64,000 nt of DNA from Pelargonium tetragonum (Eukaryota > Streptophyta > Magnoliopsida > Geraniales > Geraniaceae), in contig JAYMTL010000050.1 in the NCBI GenBank assembly GCA_036897445.1, positions 56,742-120,741 of the forward strand. Direction: 5' to 3'. Of the stretch, positions 1 to 10,959 are shown piece by piece (the stretch's first letter is position 1; each line of letters opens with the position of its first letter). A program made the position numbers and the translations under genes. The notes under the pieces were generated by a model. The model searched no databases, was not told the origin of the DNA, and worked only from the letters and a program-made list of their open reading frames with translations.

Positions 1-1020
1 AAGTAAAAGGGCACTAAGAGCCCCCCGAATTGCCAGCTTCGTTTAGTCAAAAGAACTTGTAAATTTTTGGCGAAAGAGGTATAATAAAAAAGCATGTAAA
101 GAGATACTAAATATTCGAGTTACCCTGAATTTAATCTGAGACATCAAGGAAAAGATGTTACGGAACTGGAAAAGGGGCGCAAGTATCTTCGAGAGTATAC
201 ATTTTGGCAGTTTTACTGTATTTGTATATAGAAAATAGGTGGGTCAGCCTTTAGAAATTTTGGGGTGGCTTCTAATAGAATCGGTACAAATATGTAGTTT
301 TATAGTTGTGAGCCGAGCTTCGTTTTACTCTTACCTTTCAAGGCTAAAGGACAAGAGTTTCCATATGTGATCTTCTTACATCAAAAAGGGTCACTATTCT
401 ACAAGACAGGAAGATATACCTCTAAGGAGGGGAACTTAAAATTTTTGTTTACAATAACAGCTAAGAAGAAAACTTGACTCGAAACATTGCAAATCCTAAA
501 TAATTTAAAAGAAAGACAGGTTTTATAATCTGAAAAGGAGAACAAACTAAAGCTAGTACAAGGGAAGAGGGTTTCCTGCTCGAAAAATTTGACCTTTTAT
601 TTACTTGGCTATAAAAAAAGCATTTTTTCTGTTTTAGCTATAACAGGCCTAATTATTGTGTGTCGATATCAACTATAAAATAAAGTAAGGGTTTGCGCAG
701 GCGCAAATATTACTATTAGGAATAACTCTGGCATCCATATACGCTGCTCAGTATAACTTCAATTGTATTTAAAGAAATTCTTATTATATGATGAAAAGAA
801 CAGGGACCCTCTTTTAATAGATAAGTTTCCTATCTATAAGTCACTCGAACTTATAAATGTATGAACGAGTCCGTTCCTAGGTGCAACTTAGAAAAGTCGC
901 TAACAATTTATTGGCGCGAAGTGATTAACCTACAACTGACTCAAAGACCCATAAGCTTTGCTAGGGAAGTTCTATCTAGAGCTACTTTTACTTAAAAGTC
1001 CTTTAAAGGCAGTCCCTTAG
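1..1020. other. Non-coding AT-rich stretch, no gene seen
   Basis: I see no open frame above 60 codons, no tRNA-like fold and no member of the two repeat families. Hand counts over the first 300 bases give TpA 28, ApT 24, CpA+TpG 24 and ApC+GpT 29, a mild version of the bias found in the repeats. A GGGACCC mini-palindrome next to a T-run sits at 803-809. Confidence 0.6.
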
Positions 1021-1039
1021 AACTCCTACGTCTATACTT

Positions 1040-1180
1040 TTTAGGCTTTATTACCCTGTATCTTAAAGAAAGCGATAACCTTATTATCTGCGATACCTTT
1101 CTTATAGATCTTTGTCTTTGTATTACCCGTATCCTTACTCTTGATACCAGTACCTACTTATTATGGCAGGAAAGAGAGTA
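1040..1180. repeat. Family B repeat, copy 1
   Basis: Positions 1080-1104 hold the 24-nt string that recurs exactly at 3545-3568, and the flanks on the 1071 side also resemble each other (AGCGATAACC here, AGCGACAACT there). Read on the minus strand this stretch is open for some 40 codons (KKGIADNK-like reading over the shared part). The second copy keeps only the shared core in that frame before diverging, and stop triplets follow in both copies. It could be a relic of a duplicated coding element or plain repeat DNA; the sequence does not decide. Confidence 0.5.
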
Positions 1181-2949
1181 GGCTACAAGGACAACACTTC
1201 CCAGGGAATACCTTGCTCCTTTACTAAGAAGCTAGGGCAGGAAGATACAGAAGATAAGACTCTTACTTACTAAGAGAGTTTCGCTACATTATATAAAATA
1301 TTCAGGAATTTTTTCTAAATTCTCATAACAAAACGGAGATTTAGACCTCAAGTTTCCTAAGTTATCTGCTTCCCGCAGATTCTAACTAAACAAATTAATA
1401 GGAACTCTCTAGAAAACTTTTACGCATTATCTTAAATTAGTTTAATGATACAGAATCCGGGTCATTACAATCCTTTATTTAAGATATTTCGAATACTTTA
1501 AGTGCTGTAACAGGTGTTTCCCGCAAGCCTTTAAAAAAGTAACAATTTATGTTTTCTAATTTTATTATATCCTACTCTAAACTAGCTATGAGATTAAAAA
1601 TTTCTCGGTTGCCAGATTTTAACTAAGTACACAGAAATAGAACAAAAGTTTTTCTGTGCCTCTCGATATCAATGTTACTTTTTTAAGAAGTAATTTCTAT
1701 TAAATGTAGAGTGAAATATCCTTGTTCCGTGTACGTTATAAAAGACTCTAAGTTTCCTTTGATATCATCTGTTTTGACTATTCCGGGATATAGCAACCTG
1801 TAGTTTAGTGTTTTCTTAAATAATTTGTTCCGCTCACTAGATACAAATCTCTATGAAAGCTTTTACCTATTTTATCTATAAGTGTTCCCCTGCCTTAATT
1901 AGTCCCCCTATACGAAGTCAAACCAATACACTGGTTGTTGCGATTCTCAGGATCTTAACACTTAAGTCACGGGGAATTTCTTACGTTTCTTGGAACAGTA
2001 GTCAATAAACAACACCATATATAATTACTGAAGTATATATAACCCTCAAAGCTTTTTTGCTTGATAGACGCGTTTCCGGTTTTTGAATTAGGCCTTTATT
2101 TCTGCTAGTATGATTTCGAGCGGGTGTTACGCTGGATACCTACGATGTACTGCTTAACTTGAAAAGCAAAAACCTTATACAGTGGGGTTGGAGAAGAAAA
2201 AAATATGAAATTTTTATTCGAAAAAGCCTTTTGCAGAGCTAAGCCCTTTTTTGTAATGAATGCGGGGCCAGGGGAGCCTTAGTTTATAAGGGAACCCTTT
2301 TGCACTTCTGCTTAATGGACGGACGCTTCGTATATAAGAAGCAGTTACACTTTTTACAATAAAGTCTTTCTTGCTTACTGACTGAAGCTAGATATCTCGC
2401 TTATGCCCTTTAAAAAGAGAATCCGAGATTCCTATCCAGGGGTCCTTTAGCTACTAGAGTTCATAAGGCAAGAATCTTCAAGAAACAGGTTAACAAAAAA
2501 GGGGGTTCTCTGTCGACGATGCTTCAAGGAGTTTTTTTACCAACCCAAAAAGGGGATGTACCGCGTCTTCTAATCTAGTATGGATTTCCCTATTTGAGTA
2601 AATACCCAAAAAGTACGTTAGAAATTCAAAGGAAGATATTCTAATTTTAAGTATAAACTTTTTTTAAGGATCCCTTTGAGTTCTTTTATAATTATTAGTT
2701 AACTTAAAGTTAAATATCTTGATGTCTAATTCAGAGCGACCGGATCCTTATGGTCTGTCTTAAGACCTCTTAAAAGGGAAAATCCAGGGCTTTCTCTTAA
2801 TCCTTGCAATTAAATTAGGGAAAATCCGCTTATTTATTATTCTATTCTACTTCTGTTTATTAGTAAAACCTTGTACTTAAAATTTCTGCTTTATAACCCC
2901 CACGTAATCATAATACAGCTGGGATTTACTCTTAAGAATCAAAACTTGA
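1181..2949. other. Non-coding stretch, no gene seen
   Basis: No credible gene, RNA or repeat-family member was recognised. There are dispersed short GC clusters beside A or T runs, for example GGGAACCC at 2290-2297 followed by a T-run. Confidence 0.55.
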
Positions 2950-3718
2950 AATATCCCGGACTTAAAAGCTCAGGACCTCTACCTTTAGTAAAAAGCTAAT
3001 TTTTTTGTAGACTACAAGGCTCTTTTGCTGTTACCAAGATTAGAGGCTACCCCTTAAGATCTAGGGCTTCTAAGAAGACTTACTAGTTACTTTACTTTGT
3101 TTAGAACACTTTGTTCGGTAAAAACCCACACTGCATACCTTCTTATTTTTTATTCTGCATCTGTATAAGGAAAGGATAGCTTTTTTTAGTAGTCTTCATA
3201 GCCGCTATGCCTGTACACCTATACTTTGTCTTGCGGGGCTTCTTGTTACCGTAGGTAGCCTATTGTAGCCGTATTCCCTGCCTTATTCTAGCCTATGTAG
3301 AAGCTACTTGTCTTGTTGTTGTCACCTGCTTTTACTGTACCTATTCTTCTCAGAACTTCTAGGAGTTTTATTACCTATTAGCAGTATTCTATATTCTAAG
3401 TAAGTATATTGCTTATATTATCTATTATTATTATTCCAACAGTAGTTACAATAAGTAGAAAGATAAGTTGCTCTAAAAAGTCTTTAATACTAAGTATAAC
3501 GCAGGAATACCTTAAAGCCCAGCAAATTCTTCAGCGACAACTTTCTTATTATCTGCGATACCTTTCTTCAGAAATAGAATCCTCTTAAAATCCTTAACCA
3601 CAAGACTTTTTATAAAACTCCTTTCGCTTGTATGTAATGTATGTAAAAAACCTAGTTTCTATACTTTTTATGTATTGTATATAGATTCCCTTTAACTAAC
3701 TCTAGTATTACAAGATTT
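2950..3718 (+). other. 769-nt tract without any TGA triplet on the + strand
   Basis: Reading the + strand from the TGA at 2947-2949 to the one at 3719-3721, no TGA occurs in any frame, whereas TAG occurs about 18 times in 3001-3480 alone. TG dinucleotides are common here but are followed by T or C, almost never by A or G. The tract is pyrimidine-rich on this strand and includes the second copy of repeat family B. The minus strand has a long stretch interrupted only by TAA/TAG (about 3180-3420), compatible with a decayed coding sequence in which CAA/CAG became stops, but no protein family was recognised. Confidence 0.6.
3531..3568. repeat. Family B repeat, copy 2
   Basis: Positions 3545-3568 match 1081-1104 over 24 consecutive bases, with a partly similar flank before it (TCAGCGACAAC). 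A 24-base exact match in 64 kb is far beyond chance, so the two sites share ancestry. Same orientation as copy 1, about 2.46 kb apart. Confidence 0.7.
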
Positions 3719-3721
3719 TGA

Positions 3722-6700
3722 GTAAAACCCTAGACAGCATTAAAGCAAACCTACCTCCTAATATACGAACAGGTGGTTACTTTAAAACTTAAGGAAACTC
3801 CTTTAAAACTCTTACAAAAAAAGGAAGAGTGATGCAGAATTTGGAATAAGGAACCCCTGCTTACTTATGAAAGTCCCTTTTTTACCTATTATGATCTGCT
3901 AACTCTTCCAGGAATCCAGCTTATACAAAATTGAACCCACGAAATGACTAACACTTGAGCTTCGATTTGTCCTATTAAGTAATCAGGAACCTAAACGGGG
4001 ATTTCCTACCGAGACTCGGAGATACTTATCCTTATCTAACCTTCTGAAAAGATTACACACACTACTGAATCTTAAATCTTTAGTTGCTAAGGTTACCCTC
4101 TCTTAACTTAGTCCCTCTAGGAATACTCCCGCCTAATTGAAATAAAAGTATTATAAAAAGCCCCTATTAGGAAATATAACCCTTATATCTTGTAGTTCGG
4201 AAGTCTTAAAAGTAACTGGCTTTTACAGGTAGCTCTCGATTTCAAGCTATAGAATTTCCGTGAAAAGAAACCTGTGATCACAATTACGACCTATAGAAGT
4301 TTTTCGTTTTATAGAACTAAAAGAAATGCTTTATTTATAATTTATAGCCTGCTTTTGACAAAAACCCCTTGATTACAATACTAAAGACATTAATAAAGTA
4401 TAATATGAATCTACCCTTGTTTCGTAATTTATAATAGGTCGAGTGAAGGAGAAGCTTTAATCTAAAACTGTAACTACACTGCCCCTTGAATGGGAAAACC
4501 TAATATAAAAGAAGCTCCGGGTTAGGGGGTGCCTTATCCGGGATAAAGTACACATTAATATTATAAAAGCAGGGCGAAAGCCTATACCTCAAGATCTCTC
4601 AACTTAGGGTTCTTTAAAAGTTAACAACTAAATATAGTCAATCCTAGGAAGCATGCTTCTCTAAGTCCTAGAACCTTTTTTTAAGTGCAGCTTCACAAGG
4701 TGTTACTCTCGCTTAAAAGTATTCTACTCTAATCTAATTAAGGGACCCTTTTACAAATTACAGTCAGTTCTAAGGAAGCCTTAGGGGCACCTAGGGATTT
4801 CCTTTATTCTTTATTCTTTATTAGAGCATATTATAGAACCTATGATAAGCTCAGAAAATTTTTGTTATTTAGACTCTTATCCCATAAACTCTGAGCAGTT
4901 TATTGCTTTTTACACTTTTTCATTGTATTTTAGAGGTACTAGTAGATCTTTCTTTTTTTATTAAATCGGTAGCAGAAAATCCCTAGAGATAAGAAATTTG
5001 ACTAAGTTGGGCTAGGAGAGTTTTGAAGTTGTATAAAGGGGGGTACTTTTCACCAGGATCCCGTTATTTGGAAGAGGGGTCCTAGATGAGTTAACGGTTT
5101 AAATACATTGTATTGCTAGGTCGGGGTCTTGTATGGAGGTTATAAGATCAGAGAGACCCCTTTTTTATCTTATAATCCTGAAAAAGAGGATTAAGAATAG
5201 AATTTCCAGTTGTTTTAGCGTTATATCACCTGGTGGCTACAACCTACAACTATGTATACTACAAAATAAACCTAAGTAGAGCCATAATGTTTGTTACATT
5301 TCAATTTACTTCGTTTAGGAATTAGCAGAATAGAAAGCGGGGTCTAATAGGATAAAACTTACCTTATGAAATCTCTTGTAGCCCCAATAGAAAGGGGTTT
5401 CTGCGCACTTTGTGGGTTTCCCAGAAGTTTGATTTCAATAAATCTGATTGTAGTATAATATTATATAGAAACTTTCCTTACATTTAGGAAAACCTAAACA
5501 GAGTCATAGCTAATTACACGGAATCTAACTCAACTTTAGGAAAGTAAGAAACGGGATCGCATGCAGACTCATATCTACCAAAATAAATAGTAGTTACAAA
5601 AACTACGAACTGTAGGGAAGCCCTACTAAAAAGGGAATTTCTTTATCTTTTACGTCTATGACTTTCTTAGTTTCAGTAGGATGTAACATAATTTTATAAG
5701 GGTACTATTCTACAAGCAATTTTGGAAGTTTTCATACTACAAAGGGAAAGTATTAAGATCTTATTAAAGTTTCTTTGTGTTAGTTGGAGAACTTGGGCAT
5801 TCTGTCCCTGAAAAGCAATTCTATAAAGACGAGTAGCCTAATTGAAGAAAAGTCCTGTTTAGCAAGAATCCTTTTTTATATGAATTTTCCTAATGTATAC
5901 TTGTTTTTGTTAAAGCTAGTAGTTAGTGCTTGAGGCAGTTAAAATGGAGCGCAATAAGTCACTTTTGAAGCTTCCCCCGGTCAATACAAAAGCGCGTTTT
6001 AGTTTAGTAAAAGTGACCTTAGAATCAGTTTACTTGAATTTCAATTTTTATAAAATAAAATAGGTGGCTTATTCTGCGCGGATGTTCCTTAATCGAGTAC
6101 TCCAGGCTATTAGGAAACTCTACAGTATTAAACCTAGTTTCCCACAGAAAGCTTAAGATATCTACTACACAAGAAAAGTTTCTAATTTGTTTTAAGAAAA
6201 CTTGCATCTGCAAAGGGAAATAAATACCAGGGACAACTAACTCAAACCTAAATTTTCTATTGATAGTTACTCAACTCTTTACTTTACAAGGGTTTTGAGG
6301 TCTCTAATCTACGCCGAAGAAATCTTGTAATATTTATTACAGAAGTAGGCCTAACGGGTAAGAAGTGAAATACACTTGTATATCTAGCAAGCACGCCACC
6401 TCGTCAAAGTATAACTTAAATCTTTTAGACTCAGCAATTATAGCTACCGATGCATATTCAAACTACGAAATAAAGCCTGAAATTCCTTTTAATAAGCCCT
6501 GTGAATCTAATCAAGAGAAGGAAGATGTAACCATTAAGCCTATATTTATACAAGGTTCTCTAATATAGATATAGAAGCATAAACCTTAATATAAATTAGG
6601 AGGGTTTCCTAGTTTATAGTGAGCTCTTTTCTTTAGCATTCCCGGGATACAACTGTAACCTAAAGATAAATTATCTATCCTACCTAAAGTAAACTTCTGA

Positions 6701-9640
6701 ACAAAAGGACCCTACCTAAAAAGCACCTATATCTTAACAAGCCTAATACTTCTCTCGGATCTCAGTCTCAGAGAGAGAAGCTAAAAACTTAAATCTAGTG
6801 CGTATTATCTCCTTTTACAAGGTTATATATAACAAGCGTAAAAAACTCTTAAAGTAAAGCTTACGTTAAAATACAATACACTGGAAGACAAAGTCAAAGT
6901 AATTGTCCTTCTTTACTTAAAAAGAGTTTGAATTTAGGGCCTACTAAGCTTTCCACAATTTATTAAAAGAGGAAGAATTATACTGAGTAAAAACCAGGTT
7001 AGCACCTAACCAAGAATGAGGAATCCAAAAGGCAAGAGCTTTTTTAAGAAACACCCCGTATTAGTAAACACTAAACAAAACGAATTCTAAGGCCACTTTA
7101 TAACTACATTTTAGGATTGACTTCAGTTTTTAGTTTACTATAAAAGCGGAATTCTTCGTTCTATAGCTCTCTTTAAGTTAAAGGGGCCTTATACGGATCC
7201 CCTGGGTGTGATATAGGTTATACGTATAACTTTTGTTTGGTAGTACTTTGGAATTACTTTAATTTCCTGTAGTTTAAAACCCGAGCCTCCTTCTTATTGC
7301 GGATCAAAAAAAGTTTTTTTAATTAACTCAAAGTTTGCCCCTTAAAAAACGAGATCCAGTTTTAATATAAATTTTAGGAAGTAACGGGCTTAACAGCTCC
7401 CAGTTACTTATTCTTTGGTTTTATGGTTTACACAGGGAGATACTATAACTAAATTACTACCTGGCGAGAAACAGCGGGTTTTAGGCTTTACCTTATTTTT
7501 GCTTAGAAGCTCATTTAAAGAATTTGAAAGGGGATACGCTGAAATAAATACTAGAGTTTAACCTACTTATATAAGGTATAAGGGAACCTTGTGTGAGTAT
7601 AAACCCTAATGAAACGCTTTTATTCTTACTTCGTAATTAGTACAAGACCATATGAGTTTCCTTACGGATTAAACTTGCCAACAATTAATTCGAGTAAATA
7701 AAAAGAAGTTTTTAGGTTTAAACAAGTCCTATATTTATTGAAATTCAGGGTCTGGACTGGCCAAATAAATCTATACTTGTATAATGAGCTACTAGCAAAA
7801 AGAGATGTACCTGGGCTCCCTCAAGTTTAGAGATAAGAGGTAGTTACGAATCGAATAGCTGGTTAAAGAGATCACACAAATCCTTATACTTTAAACTAGA
7901 CTAAATGCGGTAAAAGGGTTCTGTAGCTAACCCTTGTATAACTTGAAAGGCTTGGAAACTAAACCCCTAAAACACTTCTTAATTTACGCAAAGTATAGGA
8001 CGGTACCTTACTGGATATCCAAGAAGCTTTAGCACTCTCTTAAATAAAAGGGATTTTGAGTTTTCTGGGAATTATAAACTGCACTCTAATTTTGATTGGG
8101 CCCTCCTAAGTTGCGGACACTCTTTAAAACTACATTTTTCAGTAAAGAGATTTTAGCCCACTCCCTAGTAAAATGTATTTCGTATAATACTGGAGTTGAC
8201 TGAAACCTATTATACTAAAAAGGAGGTTTCTAAAAGAGCAGCTAAGCCATAAACCCTTAAAATAAATACTAAAAGTCTCATTCCTTCTTGTAAAGAAATT
8301 TGAGAGGCTCCGTAGGTTTGGTTAATTGTTAGCAAAAAATTTGAACGTAGACACATGCAGAAAAATAAAGAGGGATTCTAGGGGTTTTACAGGTCCTTTA
8401 TGTTAGAGAGTTTCCGCTTTAACGAGATAAGATTTTCAATAAGGGAAGTTGCGAAAGAATATAATAATGTATAAGAAAGAAAATTAATGTTACATTTTTT
8501 TTCTAGTCAAAGTAAAGAAATTTCTGTAATTTAAATTGAAGTCTGTTTTCTGTAATACCATTTCAGTTTAAGGAAGTTGTCTACTTTTTTTTTTTCATTT
8601 TACAATTCTGGTTTGTTTACTAAGTTTCGTATAGTCTAAGGAAAGTTATAGCTTTTCTAGTCTGTAGTAAGGTAGGGTTTCCTGGGAATCCCATTAGTAA
8701 GCTCCTGAACAAGAAAGTTAGTTTAACAGGGAGTTGCTTTCGCTCTTGGTAATGTAATATAGAGAACAAATAGAAGGAATTCTAAAACACATTTTATTAA
8801 AGGTGCTAAGGCTTTCGATCGAATTAAAACCTAGTAAAAGGGACTCTGTATCTGTGTACTGTAAGCCGCATATCAACAAGCTCCTATTAAAAGGGTACCG
8901 GACAGTGATAAATGAATATTCTAGATATTCTACTTCTAAAACTTATTAATTACAAAACTATTAAATATCTATTAAATAGAGTATAAGCTAAAATACATTC
9001 TATAGCTATATAAAACTATAGTAACTTTAATGATATATTTTTTTAATATTCTTACGCTCTCTATTTTTGACTCTATATACTATACTGTCACAGGTAATAC
9101 AATAATTCTAGGCAAGAAGAGGAGGGCCCACGAGCACCATTAGAACCAGAGTCTTTCCCAAACGAAGTCTCTCCAAAGGTCTACTCTTTAGAAGGACAAA
9201 TAGCTATGAAGATACATGCCTATGAATTAGTTATTTTTTAAGAAAAGCTAGTTAATCACCTTAAGAAATCCTGTTAATGGTAAGAAATTCCATGTCAAAA
9301 GGGTTAGGTTAAATGTACAAAAGCTTTTTAGGTATGTATCTGAACTGGCAATAAAAGCTATTCTAGATAGAAACTTCAGGGGTTATTCAGTAGAATCCGT
9401 ATTCCTTCTTTATTAGGATTTTTTGAAAGTATGTATTTACTTTAGTTTAAGAGTTTAATATAAGAGTTCCCAGGTTCAAAGTTTGTAGCTTTCGAGTCAG
9501 AGTCAGAGGTACAAGGAGCTTACTTACTGGATAGACTCATTCATGTTTTAATGCTCTTAGAACTGGTTTTGGTATTGCTCTGAAATGGGTTTGGCTTTCC
9601 GTTTTGTAGAAGTCTTTCATTTAAGTTCTTAGTCTTGTTC
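3722..9640. other. Long non-coding stretch, no gene seen
   Basis: Nearly 6 kb with no frame that stands out. The two frames above 60 codons (6025-6213 minus and 6365-6568 plus) have no recognisable domain and are of chance length. The part around 8930-9090 is especially A+T-rich and contains CTATAG words in inverted and direct arrangement. A GGGACCC palindrome lies at 4742-4748. Around 9100-9130 an AAGAAGAGGAGGGC tract resembles the purine-rich part of family A but is too diverged to call. Confidence 0.5.
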
Positions 9641-9767
9641 TATTCTAGAGGGTTAAGATTAAGAAATTGGGAATAAAAGAGCTGAAGCGAAATTCTTGTT
9701 TTTTAGATCCTTTTGCTGTTTATGTTGTAGGTGTCATTGTGTGAGGTGTTCTATCTATAAGACTCTA

Positions 9768-9878
9768 GTTGCCCTCCTTTACTTCGTTTTAGTCGGTAAA
9801 AAAGGATGTACTCATTATCTGGTTCGTATCCTCATTAAATTAACGATAAAAGCATAGAACTAGAGGTAATGTAATTAC
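9768..9878 (+). repeat. Family A repeat core (copy 1, near full length)
   Basis: The core starts with a CCCTCCTTTACTTCG block and AGTCGGTAA. It then shows GGATGTACTCATTATC, GTATCCTC, AACGATAAAAGCA and ends in GGTAATGTAATTAC at 9865-9878. Positions 9799-9820 match the reverse complement of 34042-34063 with one mismatch in 22 bases. Upstream (about 9640-9767) lies the GT-rich part seen before other cores. This is the first of three direct copies at 9.77, 10.34 and 10.85 kb. No coding capacity is conserved between copies, which differ by indels not divisible by three. Confidence 0.75.
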
Positions 9879-10343
9879 TAAGAATAGAACAATTATACTA
9901 TCTAGAACTATTTAGAACTACTATTACTATTTTATATCCATTATCCATAACTAATAATATAGAGTAATATAAACCCTAATAAACTCTAGTAACATAACAA
10001 CTCTATCTCTAAGCAAAACAAGCTAAAGAAAACATTCGCTCCAGGCAATAATAAGACAGTTAGTTACCTGGTTCTGCTAGAAGTTTCTCCTGCCAATTCT
10101 GGTTAGGGTATAGTTCTAAAACAAAGTCAATCTTGACTCTAATAAAGGGTCTCCAGTGTATCCCAAATGCTTAACCTCTTGTTACAAGGTATAGAATATT
10201 TGCGATGAGGCTTTCTAAATGGCATTCTGGAGAATAAGAGAGCATGTTTATGAAGGGGTCCGTCAAAGGCATTTTTGAAGGTTTTCCTAGTTTTTTTGAG
10301 TCTTAAGAGTGTAAGGGTTTAACTCTCATTATACTCTATGGCA

Positions 10344-10451
10344 GTAACCTTCCTCACTTCGTTTCGCGTGGTAAAGTAAAAAGGATGTATGTATTCACCG
10401 TTAAGTTTGTATCCTCCCGAGCGATGCTACATAGAGCAAGAGGAATTGTCC
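10344..10451 (+). repeat. Family A repeat core (copy 2)
   Basis: GTAACCTTCCTCACTTCG, GTGGTAAA, GGATGTATGTATTC, GTATCCTCCCGAGCGATGCTACATAGAGCAAGAGGAA. The last block corresponds to the GAGCAAGAGGA..ACCCC region of copies at 16.4 and 18.8 kb. The GGTAATGTAATTA end is not present, so the copy diverges or continues differently after the CGATGCTACA block. Confidence 0.7.
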
Positions 10452-10847
10452 TTACAGTGGAAAACATCTAAGAAAACTAATAAACTCCTATAAAAATGAA
10501 TCAATTTTTTTCTTCTATTTAGAACAATACAGTATAACTTATAGAATCTAAGACTAAGAATTAAGCTGCAACAACAAACCTACAAAAAAGGCATTCTAGA
10601 TATATAAAACGAGGTTTGGATTAGTCAATTCTTTAAGTTTATTTAAAGTCTGAAGAGGTATAAAAGGAGTATTCTTTGATTTCAGTTGAATCAGGTTTAA
10701 GAAAAGAGGGTTTTCCTTTTTTCGGTGATTAAAGAGGGGTTTGCTTAAGCTCAAGCTAGCAAGTAGAAGTCAAAAGAAGCAAGAATCTGAAGTTGGTGGG
10801 TGCTATACCTGTGATGTAGGGTGTTTTATCTATAATAAATACTAACA

Positions 10848-10950
10848 TTAACCTCCCTCACTTCGTTCTGGGTCGGTAACAATGATTGACTCTTTATAGT
10901 ATTAAGGCTCTATCCTCTAGATAAGCTACAGGGGGAGCATGAGGAACCTT
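10848..10950 (+). repeat. Family A repeat core (copy 3)
   Basis: ATTAACCTCCCTCACTTCG, GGGTCGGTAAC, then TATTAAGGCTCTATCCTC, GATAAGCTACA and GAGCATGAGGAA. It is preceded at 10745-10847 by the purine/GT-rich lead-in (AAGTAGAAGTCAAAAGAAGC, then GTTGGTGGGTG) shared with copies at 20.6, 24.7 and 38.0 kb. Spacing from copy 2 is about 504 bp. Confidence 0.75.
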
Positions 10951-10959
10951 AAATCCAGT

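Noticed and set aside
640-680. ATAACAGGCCTAA resembling the large-subunit rRNA ATAACAGGCT motif
   Set aside because: Surrounding conserved positions and neighbouring helices are absent; a short chance match.
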